Shown here: positions 54,096 to 62,961 of the stretch, in pieces
Layout: the number at the start of each line of letters is the position of its first letter
Numbering within the stretch: position 1 is the stretch's first letter
Assembly: GCF_009688945.1 (NCBI RefSeq)
Contig: NZ_AP021874.1
Location: 5,022,001 to 5,086,000 of the forward strand
Reading direction: 5' to 3'
DNA: 64,000 nt
Source: Desulfosarcina alkanivorans
Lineage (GTDB): Bacteria; Desulfobacterota; Desulfobacteria; Desulfobacterales; Desulfosarcinaceae
The notes under the pieces: generated by a model
What the model was told of the DNA's origin: nothing
Database searches by the model: none
Seen by the model: the letters and a program-made list of their open reading frames with translations, nothing else
Position numbers and translations under genes: made by a program

Positions 54096-54941
54096 ATTCA
54101 TATTTTTCGCACCATCAGCCGGATGCGCGCTTTTTCATCCGGCCTGCACCGTTCGGGAAAGACCATCGCCCTGGTACCGACCATGGGATTTTTACACCAG
54201 GGACACCTCTCCCTGATGGAAAAAGGCAACGCCCTGGCCGACCATGTGGTGGCCAGTATCTTCGTCAACCCGACCCAGTTTGGTCCCAACGAAGACCTGT
54301 CCGCCTATCCCAGAGACGAGGCCCGCGATCTGGAGATGACCCGCCGCACCGGTGTGGATGCGGTTTTTATGCCCGATGTCCAGCAGATTTATCCCCATGG
54401 CTTCCAAACGACGGTATCACTGAAGGTTCTGCCCAACCACTTATGCGGCCTTTCGCGTCCGGGCCATTTTGACGGCGTGGCAACGGTGGTTGCCAAACTG
54501 CTGGGTATCGTCATGCCCCAGGTGGCCATATTCGGCGAAAAGGATTTCCAGCAACTGGCCATTATCCGCCAGATGGTCCGGGATCTGGATATGGGCATCG
54601 ATATTGTGGGCGCGCCCATTGTCCGGGAAGCCGACGGGGTTGCCATGAGTTCGCGGAATATGTATCTCAGCGCCGATCAGCGACGATCCGCCAGATGCCT
54701 TTATCGGGCACTCAAGGCCGCCCGGCAGGCGGTCGCGGACGGCGAGACGGATGCCGATACCATTATCCGTTCCGCGACTTCACGTATCAGCGCCCATCCG
54801 GAAGCGCACATTGACTATATCACCGTTTGCGACCCCCGGACCCTTGACGACATGCCGGTGATCAACGGCCCGGCACTGATGGCCCTGGCAGTTAAAATTG
54901 GAGCCGCACGACTCATCGACAACATGATACTCACCCCGTGA
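54096..54941 (+). CDS. panC: Pantothenate synthetase (pantoate-beta-alanine ligase)
   Basis: The enzyme joins pantoate and beta-alanine with ATP in coenzyme A synthesis. The nucleotide motif LVPTMGFLHQGHLSLM, NPTQFGPNEDLSAYPRDE and FGEKDFQQLAIIRQMVRDL are intact. The family-typical first residues HIFRTISRMRAFSSG are encoded upstream of the first ATG (54123). This extended frame has a well-placed AGGA (54085-54088) seven bases before ATT 54096. I therefore infer an ATT start at 54096, giving 281 residues. The conservative alternative is ATG 54123 (272 residues), which has no ribosome site. metK follows directly. Confidence 0.85.
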   Translation: MHIFRTISRMRAFSSGLHRSGKTIALVPTMGFLHQGHLSLMEKGNALADHVVASIFVNPTQFGPNEDLSAYPRDEARDLEMTRRTGVDAVFMPDVQQIYPHGFQTTVSLKVLPNHLCGLSRPGHFDGVATVVAKLLGIVMPQVAIFGEKDFQQLAIIRQMVRDLDMGIDIVGAPIVREADGVAMSSRNMYLSADQRRSARCLYRALKAARQAVADGETDADTIIRSATSRISAHPEAHIDYITVCDPRTLDDMPVINGPALMALAVKIGAARLIDNMILTP

Positions 54942-54982
54942 TTCAACGCGGGTTATTCTTTATGGAAAGAAGGAGACCACCC

Positions 54983-56149
54983 ATGACCAACCGATTTCTG
55001 TTTACCTCCGAATCCGTTACCGAAGGCCATCCGGATAAAGTGGCCGATGCCATTTCCGATTCGATATTAGATGCCATCATGGGCCAGGACACCCGCTGCC
55101 GCGTGGCCTGTGAGACCCTGGTCACTACCGGCCTGGCCTTTATCGCCGGGGAGATCACGACCGAATGCTACGTGGACATGCCCCAGATCGTCCGGGACAC
55201 CATCAGGGACATCGGCTACCATTCCTCACAGATGGGATTTGACTGGCGCACCTGTTCGGTCATCACCAGCATCGACCACCAGAGCCCGGACATTGCCCAG
55301 GGAGTCAACACCGGCGAGGGGTTGTACAAGGACCAGGGGGCCGGAGACCAGGGGCTGATGTTCGGATTTGCCACCGATGAAACGCCGGAACTGATGCCCA
55401 TGCCCATCATGTACGCCCACAAGCTGACACGGCGTCTGACCCAGGTGCGCAAAAACGGGGCCATTGACTTTCTGCGGCCCGACGGAAAATCCCAGGTGAC
55501 CATCGAATACGAGGACGGCCAGCCCAAGCGGGTGGACACCATTGTGGTTTCGAGCCAGCACAAACCCGATGTGACCCATGAAAATTTACGGGAAGCGATC
55601 ATCGAAGAGGTCATCAAAAAAGTCATTCCCGCCGATATGATCGACGGTGATACCCGCTATTTTATCAATCCCACCGGGCGTTTCGTGGTGGGCGGTCCCA
55701 TGGGCGACTGCGGGGTTACCGGACGCAAGATTATCGTCGATACTTACGGCGGTCAGGGAAGCCATGGCGGCGGGTGTTTTTCCGGCAAGGATCCCTCCAA
55801 GGTGGATCGCAGCGCCTCCTACATGGGGCGGCATGTGGCCAAGAATATTGTGGCGGCCGGCCTGGCAAGAAAATGTGAAGTCCAGATCGCCTACGCCATC
55901 GGCGTGGCCGAACCGGTATCGGTGATGATCGACCTCATGCACACGGGAAAGGTGCCCAAGGAACGGGTGGAGGAAATCGTCAAGGAGGTCTTCGACCTCC
56001 GGCCCGCGGCCATCATCGAATACCTCGACCTGCTGCGCCCCATCTATAGGAGCACCGCTGCCTACGGCCATTTCGGAAGGACCGAGCCGGAATTTTCCTG
56101 GGAGCAGACCAATATGGCCGACATTATCCGTGAAAAGGCGGGCTTGTAA
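54983..56149 (+). CDS. metK: S-adenosylmethionine synthetase
   Basis: The enzyme makes SAM from methionine and ATP. ATG 54983 (AGGAG upstream) gives 388 residues. Family motifs are all present: FTSESVTEGHPDKVADAISD, GAGDQGLMFGFATDETPE, GGGCFSGKDPSKVDRSASY and GRFVVGGPMGDCGVTGRKII. A start at 54938 would add 15 residues. It is followed by sahH across a 76-base spacer with a GC hairpin. Confidence 0.96.
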   Translation: MTNRFLFTSESVTEGHPDKVADAISDSILDAIMGQDTRCRVACETLVTTGLAFIAGEITTECYVDMPQIVRDTIRDIGYHSSQMGFDWRTCSVITSIDHQSPDIAQGVNTGEGLYKDQGAGDQGLMFGFATDETPELMPMPIMYAHKLTRRLTQVRKNGAIDFLRPDGKSQVTIEYEDGQPKRVDTIVVSSQHKPDVTHENLREAIIEEVIKKVIPADMIDGDTRYFINPTGRFVVGGPMGDCGVTGRKIIVDTYGGQGSHGGGCFSGKDPSKVDRSASYMGRHVAKNIVAAGLARKCEVQIAYAIGVAEPVSVMIDLMHTGKVPKERVEEIVKEVFDLRPAAIIEYLDLLRPIYRSTAAYGHFGRTEPEFSWEQTNMADIIREKAGL

Positions 56150-56187
56150 TCGACCCAACATGGATTAATATTACCATTTAAAACCAA

Positions 56188-56205
56188 GGGGGCCGACGGC
56201 CCCCC
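56188..56205 (+). other. GC hairpin between metK and sahH
   Basis: GGGGGCC and GGCCCCC pair around GAC, followed by TCATTTATGG and the sahH ribosome site GGAGG. The T tail is short, so it may be a weak attenuator or an mRNA-processing hairpin rather than a terminator. I see no SAH-riboswitch consensus. Confidence 0.5.
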
Positions 56206-56225
56206 TCATTTATGGAGGAACAGCG

Positions 56226-57680
56226 ATGACACGTGCCGAAAACGTTGTGGCGATTGATGGCCCAGCGGCTTACGATCCGGCCCTGCCCTATAAGGTTGCC
56301 GACCTGGCCCTGGCCGACTTTGGCGACAAGGAGATGCAGCTGGCGGAAAACGAAATGCCCGGCCTGATGGCCGTTCGGGAAAAATACGGGCCGCGTGAAC
56401 CGCTCAAGGGGCTGAAGGTGACCGGCAGTCTGCATATGACCATCCAGACCGCCATGCTTATCGATACCCTCAAGATTCTCGGTGCTGACGTCCGCTGGGC
56501 TTCGTGCAATATTTTTTCCACCCAGGATCATGCGGCCGCGGCCATCGCCCGTAAAGGGTCCGCCGCCGTCTTTGCCTGGAAAGGGGAAAATCTGGCGGAG
56601 TACTGGTGGTGCACCGAACAGGCGCTGATCTGGCCGGACGGCAGCGGGCCGGACCTGATCGTGGATGACGGCGGTGACGCCACCCTGTTCGTCCACCAGG
56701 GCGTGGCAGTGGAGAAAGACCCGTCCCTGCTGGAAAAAACCTACGATTCCGACGACATGCGCCTGTTGATGGCCCGTCTGGAACCCGGTACCGGAAAGGA
56801 ACACGGGTTCTGGACCCGAATCGCCCGATCCATCAGGGGGGTTTCCGAAGAGACCACCACCGGTGTTCATCGGCTTTACCAGCTGGCCCAGAGCGGCGAC
56901 CTGCTTTTTCCCGCCTTCAACGTCAACGATTCGGTCACCAAATCCAAATTCGACAATCTGTACGGCTGCCGTGAGTCCCTGGCCGACGGCATCAAGCGGG
57001 CCACGGATGTCATGATGGCCGGCAAGGTGGTGGTGGTCTGCGGATACGGTGATGTGGGCAAAGGCTGTGCCCATTCCATGCGCGGTTACGGTGCCCGTGT
57101 CCTGGTTACGGAGATCGATCCCATCTGTGCCCTGCAGGCGGCCATGGAGGGCTTCGAGGTGACCACCATGGAAGATGCCGCGTCCCAGGGTGATATCTTC
57201 GTGTCGGCCACCGGTTGCTACCAGGTGATCACCGGCGCGCACATGGAGCAGATGAAGGACGAAGCCATCGTCTGCAATATCGGTCATTTCGACAACGAGA
57301 TCGAGATGGGTTATCTGGAAAAAAGCGCCGACTGCAAAAAAACACCCATCAAGCCCCAGGTGGACAAATGGACCCTCAAATCCGGACGGTCCATCCTTAT
57401 CCTTGCCGAAGGGCGGCTGGTGAACCTGGGATGTGCCACCGGTCACCCCAGCTTTGTCATGAGCAACAGTTTTACCAACCAGTGCCTGGCCCAGATTGAA
57501 CTGGCCTCCGGCGCATATGAAAAGAAGGTCTATACCCTGCCGAAAAAACTGGATGAAGAGGTGGCGCGTCTCCACCTGGCCCGGCTGGGTGTGAAGCTGG
57601 GAACGCTGACCCAGGTCCAGGCTGACTATCTGGGGGTTCCCGTAGACGGTCCCTTCAAGCCGGACCACTACCGCTATTGA
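56226..57680 (+). CDS. sahH: Adenosylhomocysteinase
   Basis: The 484-residue NAD-dependent enzyme splits S-adenosylhomocysteine to adenosine and homocysteine. It has the NAD motif VVVVCGYGDVGKGCAHSM, the substrate motifs SLHMTIQTAMLIDTL and NIFSTQDHAAAAIA, and the ending PFKPDHYRY. Length and domain order are normal for the long bacterial type. GGAGGAACAG precedes ATG 56226. With metK it forms a methyl-cycle pair. Confidence 0.96.
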   Translation: MTRAENVVAIDGPAAYDPALPYKVADLALADFGDKEMQLAENEMPGLMAVREKYGPREPLKGLKVTGSLHMTIQTAMLIDTLKILGADVRWASCNIFSTQDHAAAAIARKGSAAVFAWKGENLAEYWWCTEQALIWPDGSGPDLIVDDGGDATLFVHQGVAVEKDPSLLEKTYDSDDMRLLMARLEPGTGKEHGFWTRIARSIRGVSEETTTGVHRLYQLAQSGDLLFPAFNVNDSVTKSKFDNLYGCRESLADGIKRATDVMMAGKVVVVCGYGDVGKGCAHSMRGYGARVLVTEIDPICALQAAMEGFEVTTMEDAASQGDIFVSATGCYQVITGAHMEQMKDEAIVCNIGHFDNEIEMGYLEKSADCKKTPIKPQVDKWTLKSGRSILILAEGRLVNLGCATGHPSFVMSNSFTNQCLAQIELASGAYEKKVYTLPKKLDEEVARLHLARLGVKLGTLTQVQADYLGVPVDGPFKPDHYRY

Positions 57681-57811
57681 TTTTGCGGTTCAATCCAAAC
57701 GATATGGCGGTGGCATACAGCGGCGCCGGTGGAGGTGAGCAGGGGACCCGTGCTGTGCCGATACGGATCCAGGGACGGGCCCTCGAATAACACGTGGCGT
57801 GAAAATCAACG

Positions 57812-57835
57812 GGGCAGGGACGTCGCCCCCTGCCC
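57812..57835 (+). other. Hairpin after sahH
   Basis: GGGCAGGG (57812-57819) and CCCTGCCC (57828-57835) pair around ACGTCGCC. No clear T run follows. It lies between the convergent sahH and lipoprotein genes and may be a weak transcription end. Confidence 0.4.
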
Positions 57836-57875
57836 TGTGGCGTGTTCAGCCGATATCCGGCTCCTGAGTTGGTCG

Positions 57876-58247
57876 TCAGTCCTGCGCTGTCGCGCGCATT
57901 TCTTCCAGCAGGTTGAATCCCTGATCCACAGCCCCGGTTTCTTCCGGCGTGTCCGCCAGTTCTCTGGCCAGGTTCAGAATTTTCAGTCCGCCATCGATAT
58001 CCCCCCGATGCCCCTTGACCAGGGCAATGCCGATGTACGCGGGGGCATAGGCATCGTCCAGGATTTTGGCCCGTTCGAATTCGGCGCTGGCGGCGTCAAT
58101 TTTTCCGCGGGCCAGAAGATTGTGTCCATTTTTTACATGCTGGTCGGGGGTATCCAGCGCCGGTCGGAGAAAAATGGTATCCGGGCCGCAGGCCCCCAAA
58201 AGCATCAAGGATAGAACCAGCAGGGCAAGACGGATGCACTTGGCCAT
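57876..58247 (-). CDS. Outer-membrane-type lipoprotein with TPR-like repeats
   Basis: ATG 58247 gives 123 residues. The signal MAKCIRLALLVLSLMLLGAC ends in a lipobox (LLGAC), so the mature protein is lipid-anchored at Cys20. The remainder has TPR-like helices (HNLLARGKIDAASAEFERAK and ILNLARELADTPEETGA). GAGGAG precedes the start. It lies downstream of the exported protein gene at 58271, with which it is probably co-transcribed. Confidence 0.8.
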   Translation of the reverse strand: MAKCIRLALLVLSLMLLGACGPDTIFLRPALDTPDQHVKNGHNLLARGKIDAASAEFERAKILDDAYAPAYIGIALVKGHRGDIDGGLKILNLARELADTPEETGAVDQGFNLLEEMRATAQD

Positions 58248-58270
58248 GATATCTCCTCGCTTGCGTCCAT

Positions 58271-59170
58271 TCAGGGATCCGGTTTCAGATCCATCACGAT
58301 GCTTACCCGGCACGCTTTCAAGAAATTCAGATGGACCACCGAACTTCGTAACCGTGCCGCATCGGTTTTAGAGACCACAATGTCCGTTTTTCCCGTAGAA
58401 CGGGTCCGAAGGGCCTTGATCACCAGGGGGTGGTCCCCCACCCGCTTGTGGCTGCGGGCTGCCGCCAATGTGGTGGCAAAGCCGCTCATGCCGCTGGATA
58501 CGGCAAATTCCCGGCTGACAAAGGCCGGGCCGTAGACCACTTCTTCGGACTCATCGACGACCACCGGCACCAGGGACGGTGCGGCGCCTATGCCGGTGGC
58601 ATCGATGATCAGGCCCGTGTAGGGGCCGCCCTCAGCCCCATCCGTCCGTGCTGGCGGCTGATTCGCATCGGGCATGGCAGAGGACATGGTGACCACCGAA
58701 TCCACCTGGCGGATTTCTTCCGGCAACACGAACTGCCCGAACCCTCCGGTCAGCTTCATGGTCAATTCAATTTCCACCGTCCCGTCGGAAAGGTATTCCT
58801 GGCGGGTAATCGGCGCGTTTCGGGCAAGTGCGACCAATCCTTCCTGAAAATCAGGGTTCCGGGCCGCCCGGTCCGCCACCCGGGACACGGCATTGATACG
58901 AATGGCGTTTACCGTCTGCAACAGGTTGGACTCGGCCATCCGCCGAGCGGCATCCAGGCGTCCCGACAATTGTCCGGGCAACTCGCTGTCATCACTGTCC
59001 ACGGGCGCGGCGATACCGTTGACCCGGACGATTCCGATGCTCCAGTTAACGCAGCCGCTGTCCAACTGCTGAATCAGCATGCCGTTGGCGGCCATGCCGG
59101 GAGCGGTCCGGGACAACACGAGCAGCAGCGTGAGCCCCACGATAGTAGAAAAGGTAAATTTTGCTTTCAA
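58271..59170 (-). CDS. Exported LPP20-like protein of unknown function
   Basis: The 299-residue protein has a cleavable signal (FSTIVGLTLLLVLSRTAPGM) and a LPP20-like domain (RLDAARRMAESNLLQTVNAI). A beta-rich C-terminal part follows (GLIIDATGIGAAPSLVPVVV and YGPAFVSREFAVSSG). LPP20-like proteins are often surface or flagellum-associated, but no function is proven. It is divergent from the Mla operon. Confidence 0.8.
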   Translation of the reverse strand: MKAKFTFSTIVGLTLLLVLSRTAPGMAANGMLIQQLDSGCVNWSIGIVRVNGIAAPVDSDDSELPGQLSGRLDAARRMAESNLLQTVNAIRINAVSRVADRAARNPDFQEGLVALARNAPITRQEYLSDGTVEIELTMKLTGGFGQFVLPEEIRQVDSVVTMSSAMPDANQPPARTDGAEGGPYTGLIIDATGIGAAPSLVPVVVDESEEVVYGPAFVSREFAVSSGMSGFATTLAAARSHKRVGDHPLVIKALRTRSTGKTDIVVSKTDAARLRSSVVHLNFLKACRVSIVMDLKPDP

Positions 59171-59209
59171 TTCTTGATAGTTAACCCTATGCTATTGACC
59201 CACTCGGAT

Positions 59210-59238
59210 TATATATTGTAAGAATCCCGATAAGTCAA
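59210..59238 (-). promoter_or_regulatory. Candidate promoter of the LPP20-like gene
   Basis: On the minus strand TTGACT (59233-59238) is followed after exactly 17 bases by TATATA (59210-59215), 40 bases before the start at 59170. The same divergent gap serves the Mla operon. Confidence 0.5.
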
Positions 59239-59281
59239 CAAGGGGCCATTTCCCATCTTGGCAAAGAAAACCCGAGGCATC

Positions 59282-60058
59282 ATGAAACGTTTCGTCGGCG
59301 CGCTGGGCAGGAAAACCATTCAATCCGTCAATCGACTGATGGATCTGTGCGCGCTGACTTACCGCCTGGCCGGCATCGCCTTGCCGCTGCCCCGAACCGG
59401 CAGGGTCCTGATCAGGCGCGTGGTCGTGGAACAGGTCTATTTTACGGCCGTTCAGGCGTTGCCCGTGATTATTCCGGTGGCGCTGATCATCGGCACCATG
59501 ATGATCATTCAGTTTTCCCAACTGTCCGGCCAGGTGGATCTGGGCAAGCTGGTGGTGCTGCTGATATTACGGGAAATCGGCCCGCTCATTACCGCCATCA
59601 TCGTGATCCTGCGCTCCGCCACCGCCGTGACCATCGAGATGTCCTACATGAATGTCCTCAATGAGATAGACGCCCTGGAGATGGCCGGTATCGACCCCCT
59701 TCACGCCCTCTGTTTTCCCCGGCTGGTGGGTATCACCTCAGCCATCGTCAGCCTGATCCTGGTGTTTGACCTCATGGCGATCATCGGAGGCTACGCCATC
59801 GTCAAGGGGGTCACCATCTTGCCGGTGGAAGGCTTTTTTCAGCAGATTGCCAAAGGGGTCGTGGGGTCTGACATCACCGTCGGAATATTGAAGGGAATTT
59901 TTTTCGGGGTCACCATCACCGTGACCTGCCTCTACCACGGACTCTCCCGGAAAAGCCAGATTACCCAGGTGCCGGTGGCCACCTCCCGTGCTGCCGTGGA
60001 CTGCTTTTTTTACTGCCTGGTGATCAATATTTTCATTTCGTTTATTTTTTATGTGTAA
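59282..60058 (+). CDS. MlaE/YrbE-family lipid ABC transporter permease
   Basis: The 258-residue membrane permease has five or six helices and the family core REIGPLITAIIVILRSATAV, EIDALEMAGIDPLHALCFPR. It moves phospholipid-like molecules between the inner and outer membrane with MlaD and an ATPase. ATG 59282 has GAGG upstream; TTG 59258 is an alternative. The next two genes are an ATPase-like subunit and an MCE protein. Confidence 0.9.
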   Translation: MKRFVGALGRKTIQSVNRLMDLCALTYRLAGIALPLPRTGRVLIRRVVVEQVYFTAVQALPVIIPVALIIGTMMIIQFSQLSGQVDLGKLVVLLILREIGPLITAIIVILRSATAVTIEMSYMNVLNEIDALEMAGIDPLHALCFPRLVGITSAIVSLILVFDLMAIIGGYAIVKGVTILPVEGFFQQIAKGVVGSDITVGILKGIFFGVTITVTCLYHGLSRKSQITQVPVATSRAAVDCFFYCLVINIFISFIFYV

Positions 60059-60070
60059 AGGGAGTCGCCC

Positions 60071-60742
60071 TTGTTGCCGATTATTGAAATTACTGAATTG
60101 GCACTGGCGCTGGCGGGCGCACCGGGGCACTTTGCAACGAACCGGCTGGCGATTGCGCAGGGTGACGTGGTCGCCGTTGTATCCGACCCGCCGATCGATT
60201 GCCGGCATATGCTGCGCGTTCTGGCCACACTGGATCGGCCGGACCGGGGAACCTACCGGTTTAACGGCGACATGGTGAGCCTGACGGATTACCGGCGAAG
60301 TCTGGCCGTCAAGCGCCGGATCGGGTACGTGGCCGCCGATGCGGCCATGATCAGCAACCGGACGCTTTGGGAGAATTTTCTCTTAACCCGGTTTTACTAC
60401 GAAAACGACCTGACCATCGATATCGATAAAACCACCGAGGCGCTGTGCCGGGATGCCGGTTTGTTTCCCCATCTCCACAGCCGGCCATCCGAGTTGAGTG
60501 ACAGTGAGCTGTTAAGGGCCATCACGATTCGGGAGATGGGTAAAGAACCTGCGGTGATGCTGATTGACCGGCCTGAAAATTTTTTGGAAATGGTGGACGC
60601 CGATGGAATTTTTAACCATCTCAAAAATATGATACAGTCCGGAATGCCGGTGGTTTTTTCTTCTCATAACAGCAAGATGAACGACCTGGCCAACCGCCGC
60701 TTGACGCTGGCTGGCGGTGAGATTCGGAAATGGCCCCTCTGA
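60071..60742 (+). CDS. Degenerate ABC ATPase-like subunit of the Mla-type system
   Basis: The 223-residue protein is in the place of MlaF and has the overall ABC ATPase fold. The motifs are lost: Walker A is replaced by VSDPPIDCRHMLRVL (38-50) without the GxxGxGKS/T; the signature reads ELSDSELL (141-148) rather than LSGGQ; and Walker B reads VMLIDRPE (162-169), with Arg where the catalytic Glu belongs. The H-loop His199 (FSSHNSK) is retained. TTG 60071 follows AAGGGAG. Spacing to both neighbours is short (12 and 39 bases). It should be unable to hydrolyse ATP by the normal mechanism. Confidence 0.85.
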   Translation: MLPIIEITELALALAGAPGHFATNRLAIAQGDVVAVVSDPPIDCRHMLRVLATLDRPDRGTYRFNGDMVSLTDYRRSLAVKRRIGYVAADAAMISNRTLWENFLLTRFYYENDLTIDIDKTTEALCRDAGLFPHLHSRPSELSDSELLRAITIREMGKEPAVMLIDRPENFLEMVDADGIFNHLKNMIQSGMPVVFSSHNSKMNDLANRRLTLAGGEIRKWPL

Positions 60743-60781
60743 TGGTGCGATATCAGCCCACAGCAGACAGGTGACGATCGG

Positions 60782-61822
60782 ATGGAAACCAGCTATTCGC
60801 GCGCGGAAAAAAGTGTCGGTCTATTTGTCATCGGCATCGCGGTTTTGATGCTGACCACCGTGGTGATTCTCGGCCGGGGAAAGGACTGGTTTGCCGAGGA
60901 AGTGACTTTTTACACCAGCTTCAAGGAGAGCTACAACCTGCAGGTCAATGCGGCAGTCAAGCTTTTCAAGGCCGACATCGGCAAGGTCAAGCGAATCTCG
61001 CTGGGTGAGGACAACGTCAATGTTCAGTTGGCCATCCTGGCCAAATACGCTTCCCGCATCCGCCAGGACTCGGTGGCCGTGGTGGACAGTCCCACGCTCA
61101 TCGGGTCGGAATATATCTCCATCGTCCCCGGCGCGTCCAACTCCCAGAAAATTCCCGTTGGTGGCATGATTCCGTCCATAGAAAAAAAATCCATACCGGA
61201 TATACTCAAGGAATTCGAAGTTGAAAAAACAGCCATGCTGACCGTTCGGACGATCCAGGACCTCGCTGGGCTGGTGACCCTCATGAAAGACCCGAAGGGT
61301 CCGTTGCTGACCACGTTGGCCAATATCAAAAAAACCACCGCCCATCTTGAGCAGATTACCCGTGGCATCGGACAGGGGCAGGGCTCGCTGGGCTCGCTGG
61401 TGGCCTCGCGGGAACTGGTTGACGGCGTTTTGTCAAACCTGGAACGGGTCGACGGCCTGCTGGATGATCTGCGGCTCACCGCCGGCAGGGGACCGGTGCT
61501 CATGGATCAGGTCAGTGACAATCTGGCCACGATCCGAACCGCCGGCGACGGAGTGGTGGAGAATGTGCGAACCCTGAAGGATATTCTGGAGGACGTCCGG
61601 GGCTCCCTTATAACCACCCGGGCCATTTTGGCAAACCTGAAGCAGGGCAGCCAGGACATCCCCCGCGTCACCCTGACCGCCAGGGAGGGAATCCGCGAAA
61701 TCCGGGAGGGGGTGGAGAATATCGACCGGGTGGTGCAGAGCCTTCAGCGCAATGTGATCATCCGCTCCAATCTGCCCGACGAGCCCTTGTCGATGGACAC
61801 CGACGCCGGCGTGCGTCCCTGA
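60782..61822 (+). CDS. MCE/MlaD-family lipid-binding protein
   Basis: The 346-residue protein has an N-terminal membrane anchor (VGLFVIGIAVLMLTTVVIL), a periplasmic MCE domain (about 40-120, KLFKADIGKVKRISLG and IGSEYISIVPG), and a long helical part (about 150-330). MCE proteins assemble into rings or tubes that carry lipids across the periplasm. This is a single-MCE, long-helix form. It ends the three-gene operon. Confidence 0.9.
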   Translation: METSYSRAEKSVGLFVIGIAVLMLTTVVILGRGKDWFAEEVTFYTSFKESYNLQVNAAVKLFKADIGKVKRISLGEDNVNVQLAILAKYASRIRQDSVAVVDSPTLIGSEYISIVPGASNSQKIPVGGMIPSIEKKSIPDILKEFEVEKTAMLTVRTIQDLAGLVTLMKDPKGPLLTTLANIKKTTAHLEQITRGIGQGQGSLGSLVASRELVDGVLSNLERVDGLLDDLRLTAGRGPVLMDQVSDNLATIRTAGDGVVENVRTLKDILEDVRGSLITTRAILANLKQGSQDIPRVTLTAREGIREIREGVENIDRVVQSLQRNVIIRSNLPDEPLSMDTDAGVRP

Positions 61823-61841
61823 GACCGCCCCCGGTCTTTCA
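61822..61841 (+). terminator. Weak terminator between the MCE gene and the hydrolase
   Basis: AGACC (61822-61826) and GGTCT (61833-61837) form a small stem right at the MCE stop, followed by TTC and ATTCC. The short stem and tail make it a weak candidate for the convergent genes. Confidence 0.3.
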
Positions 61842-62741
61842 TTCCAAGCTGTCCAGCAGTCCCTTGATGCGCTCACCGGCGGTCATGCCGGATATCCAGG
61901 GGTCGGGGATGGCCGCCATGCCGTGGGCGGCCCCAAGCATCATTCCCGCGATCATTCCCCGTGCCGACGAATCCCCGCCGGCCATCACGTTTTCCACCAT
62001 GGCCGTCTTGAAATCGTCGGCATGGCGCGCGATAAGGTGAATGGCGCCGGGCAGACCCGCTTCAACGCTGCACATCTGACCAAAATCGGCAATGGTGTTC
62101 CGGGTGTTCCGGTCACGGCTTTCCAGTCCCATGGCGACCATGGATGCGATGGCACTGTCTGAAAAATGCGTTTCCAGGGTCGCTTCCATGGCCGTGATGG
62201 GCGGTGTTCCCCCGAGCACGGCAAATACGGACCGGGCAAAAAATTCGGCGCTCTGGATCACCCGCTCATCCCTGTGGGTGATGGCGGTCTGCCTGCACGC
62301 CGATTGGACCAGCTGGTCAAGGTTGTCGGCAAAGATGGATACCAGTGGCGCCATGCGTGCGGCACCGGCCAGGTCATCGGAATCCGAGCCGCTCTCCGTC
62401 AGGCTTTTTCCGGCATCCATGTTTTCCAGCGTCGCTTTGGTGGCCTGGTCGAAATAGCCGCCGTAGCCGGAGAAGAAATCCCGCCACTGTCCGGCGAAAC
62501 GCAGGCCGTCGAATGGGCTGCCGCTATCCAGTGATTTCAGCAACACCAGCATCTGGTCCCCGTAATGGGTGAAATCCCCGGCTTGCTTGCCCTTGTGGTA
62601 GGACGTCAGGGGGTCGTGATACCCCTCCACCCGCCCGAATTTTTTATCGATCACCCCGGTGTTATAAACCCAGTGAACGCCAAGGGATAGGGCATCGGCA
62701 ACAAATGCACCCACCACAGCCGCCTTTTTGTGCGTCGTCAT
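61839..62741 (-). CDS. ADP-ribosylglycohydrolase-family protein
   Basis: ATG 62741 (AAGGAG upstream) gives 300 residues. The N-terminal family region VVGAFVADALSLGVHWVYNT and the C-terminal VMAGGDSSARGMIAGMMLGA are present. The C-terminal metal loop reads GGDSSAR rather than GGDTDxx of canonical hydrolases; this form is typical of the crystallin-J1-like subgroup. It may remove ADP-ribose from a protein, or have another activity. Confidence 0.85.
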   Translation of the reverse strand: MTTHKKAAVVGAFVADALSLGVHWVYNTGVIDKKFGRVEGYHDPLTSYHKGKQAGDFTHYGDQMLVLLKSLDSGSPFDGLRFAGQWRDFFSGYGGYFDQATKATLENMDAGKSLTESGSDSDDLAGAARMAPLVSIFADNLDQLVQSACRQTAITHRDERVIQSAEFFARSVFAVLGGTPPITAMEATLETHFSDSAIASMVAMGLESRDRNTRNTIADFGQMCSVEAGLPGAIHLIARHADDFKTAMVENVMAGGDSSARGMIAGMMLGAAHGMAAIPDPWISGMTAGERIKGLLDSLE

Positions 62742-62961
62742 CGGTGTCTCCTTTTTTCGATTGGGATCAGTCAATCCTGAACGATACCATAAACCACCTC
62801 AGCGGCATTTTCAAACCATAGCCACGAAAAGCGTCCGGGTCCGCTTTACGTCGAATCCTTTCCGTTTGGCCGCTTGCGCTAAAGTTCTCCGGGGCGCGCG
62901 CGATATAAAGGAAGTGGGCGATAGCCCGGGACCGACGTATTAATTTTCAATCCGAACCGGA

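Noticed and set aside
56150..56225. SAH riboswitch before sahH
   Set aside because: The spacer is too short and shows only a simple hairpin, not the conserved SAH-riboswitch pattern.
56178..57668. 496-codon open frame on the minus strand opposite sahH
   Set aside because: It is a shadow of sahH with no recognisable domain.
57729..58214. 161-codon + frame between sahH and the lipoprotein
   Set aside because: Most of it is antisense to the lipoprotein gene, which has a lipobox and a strong ribosome site.
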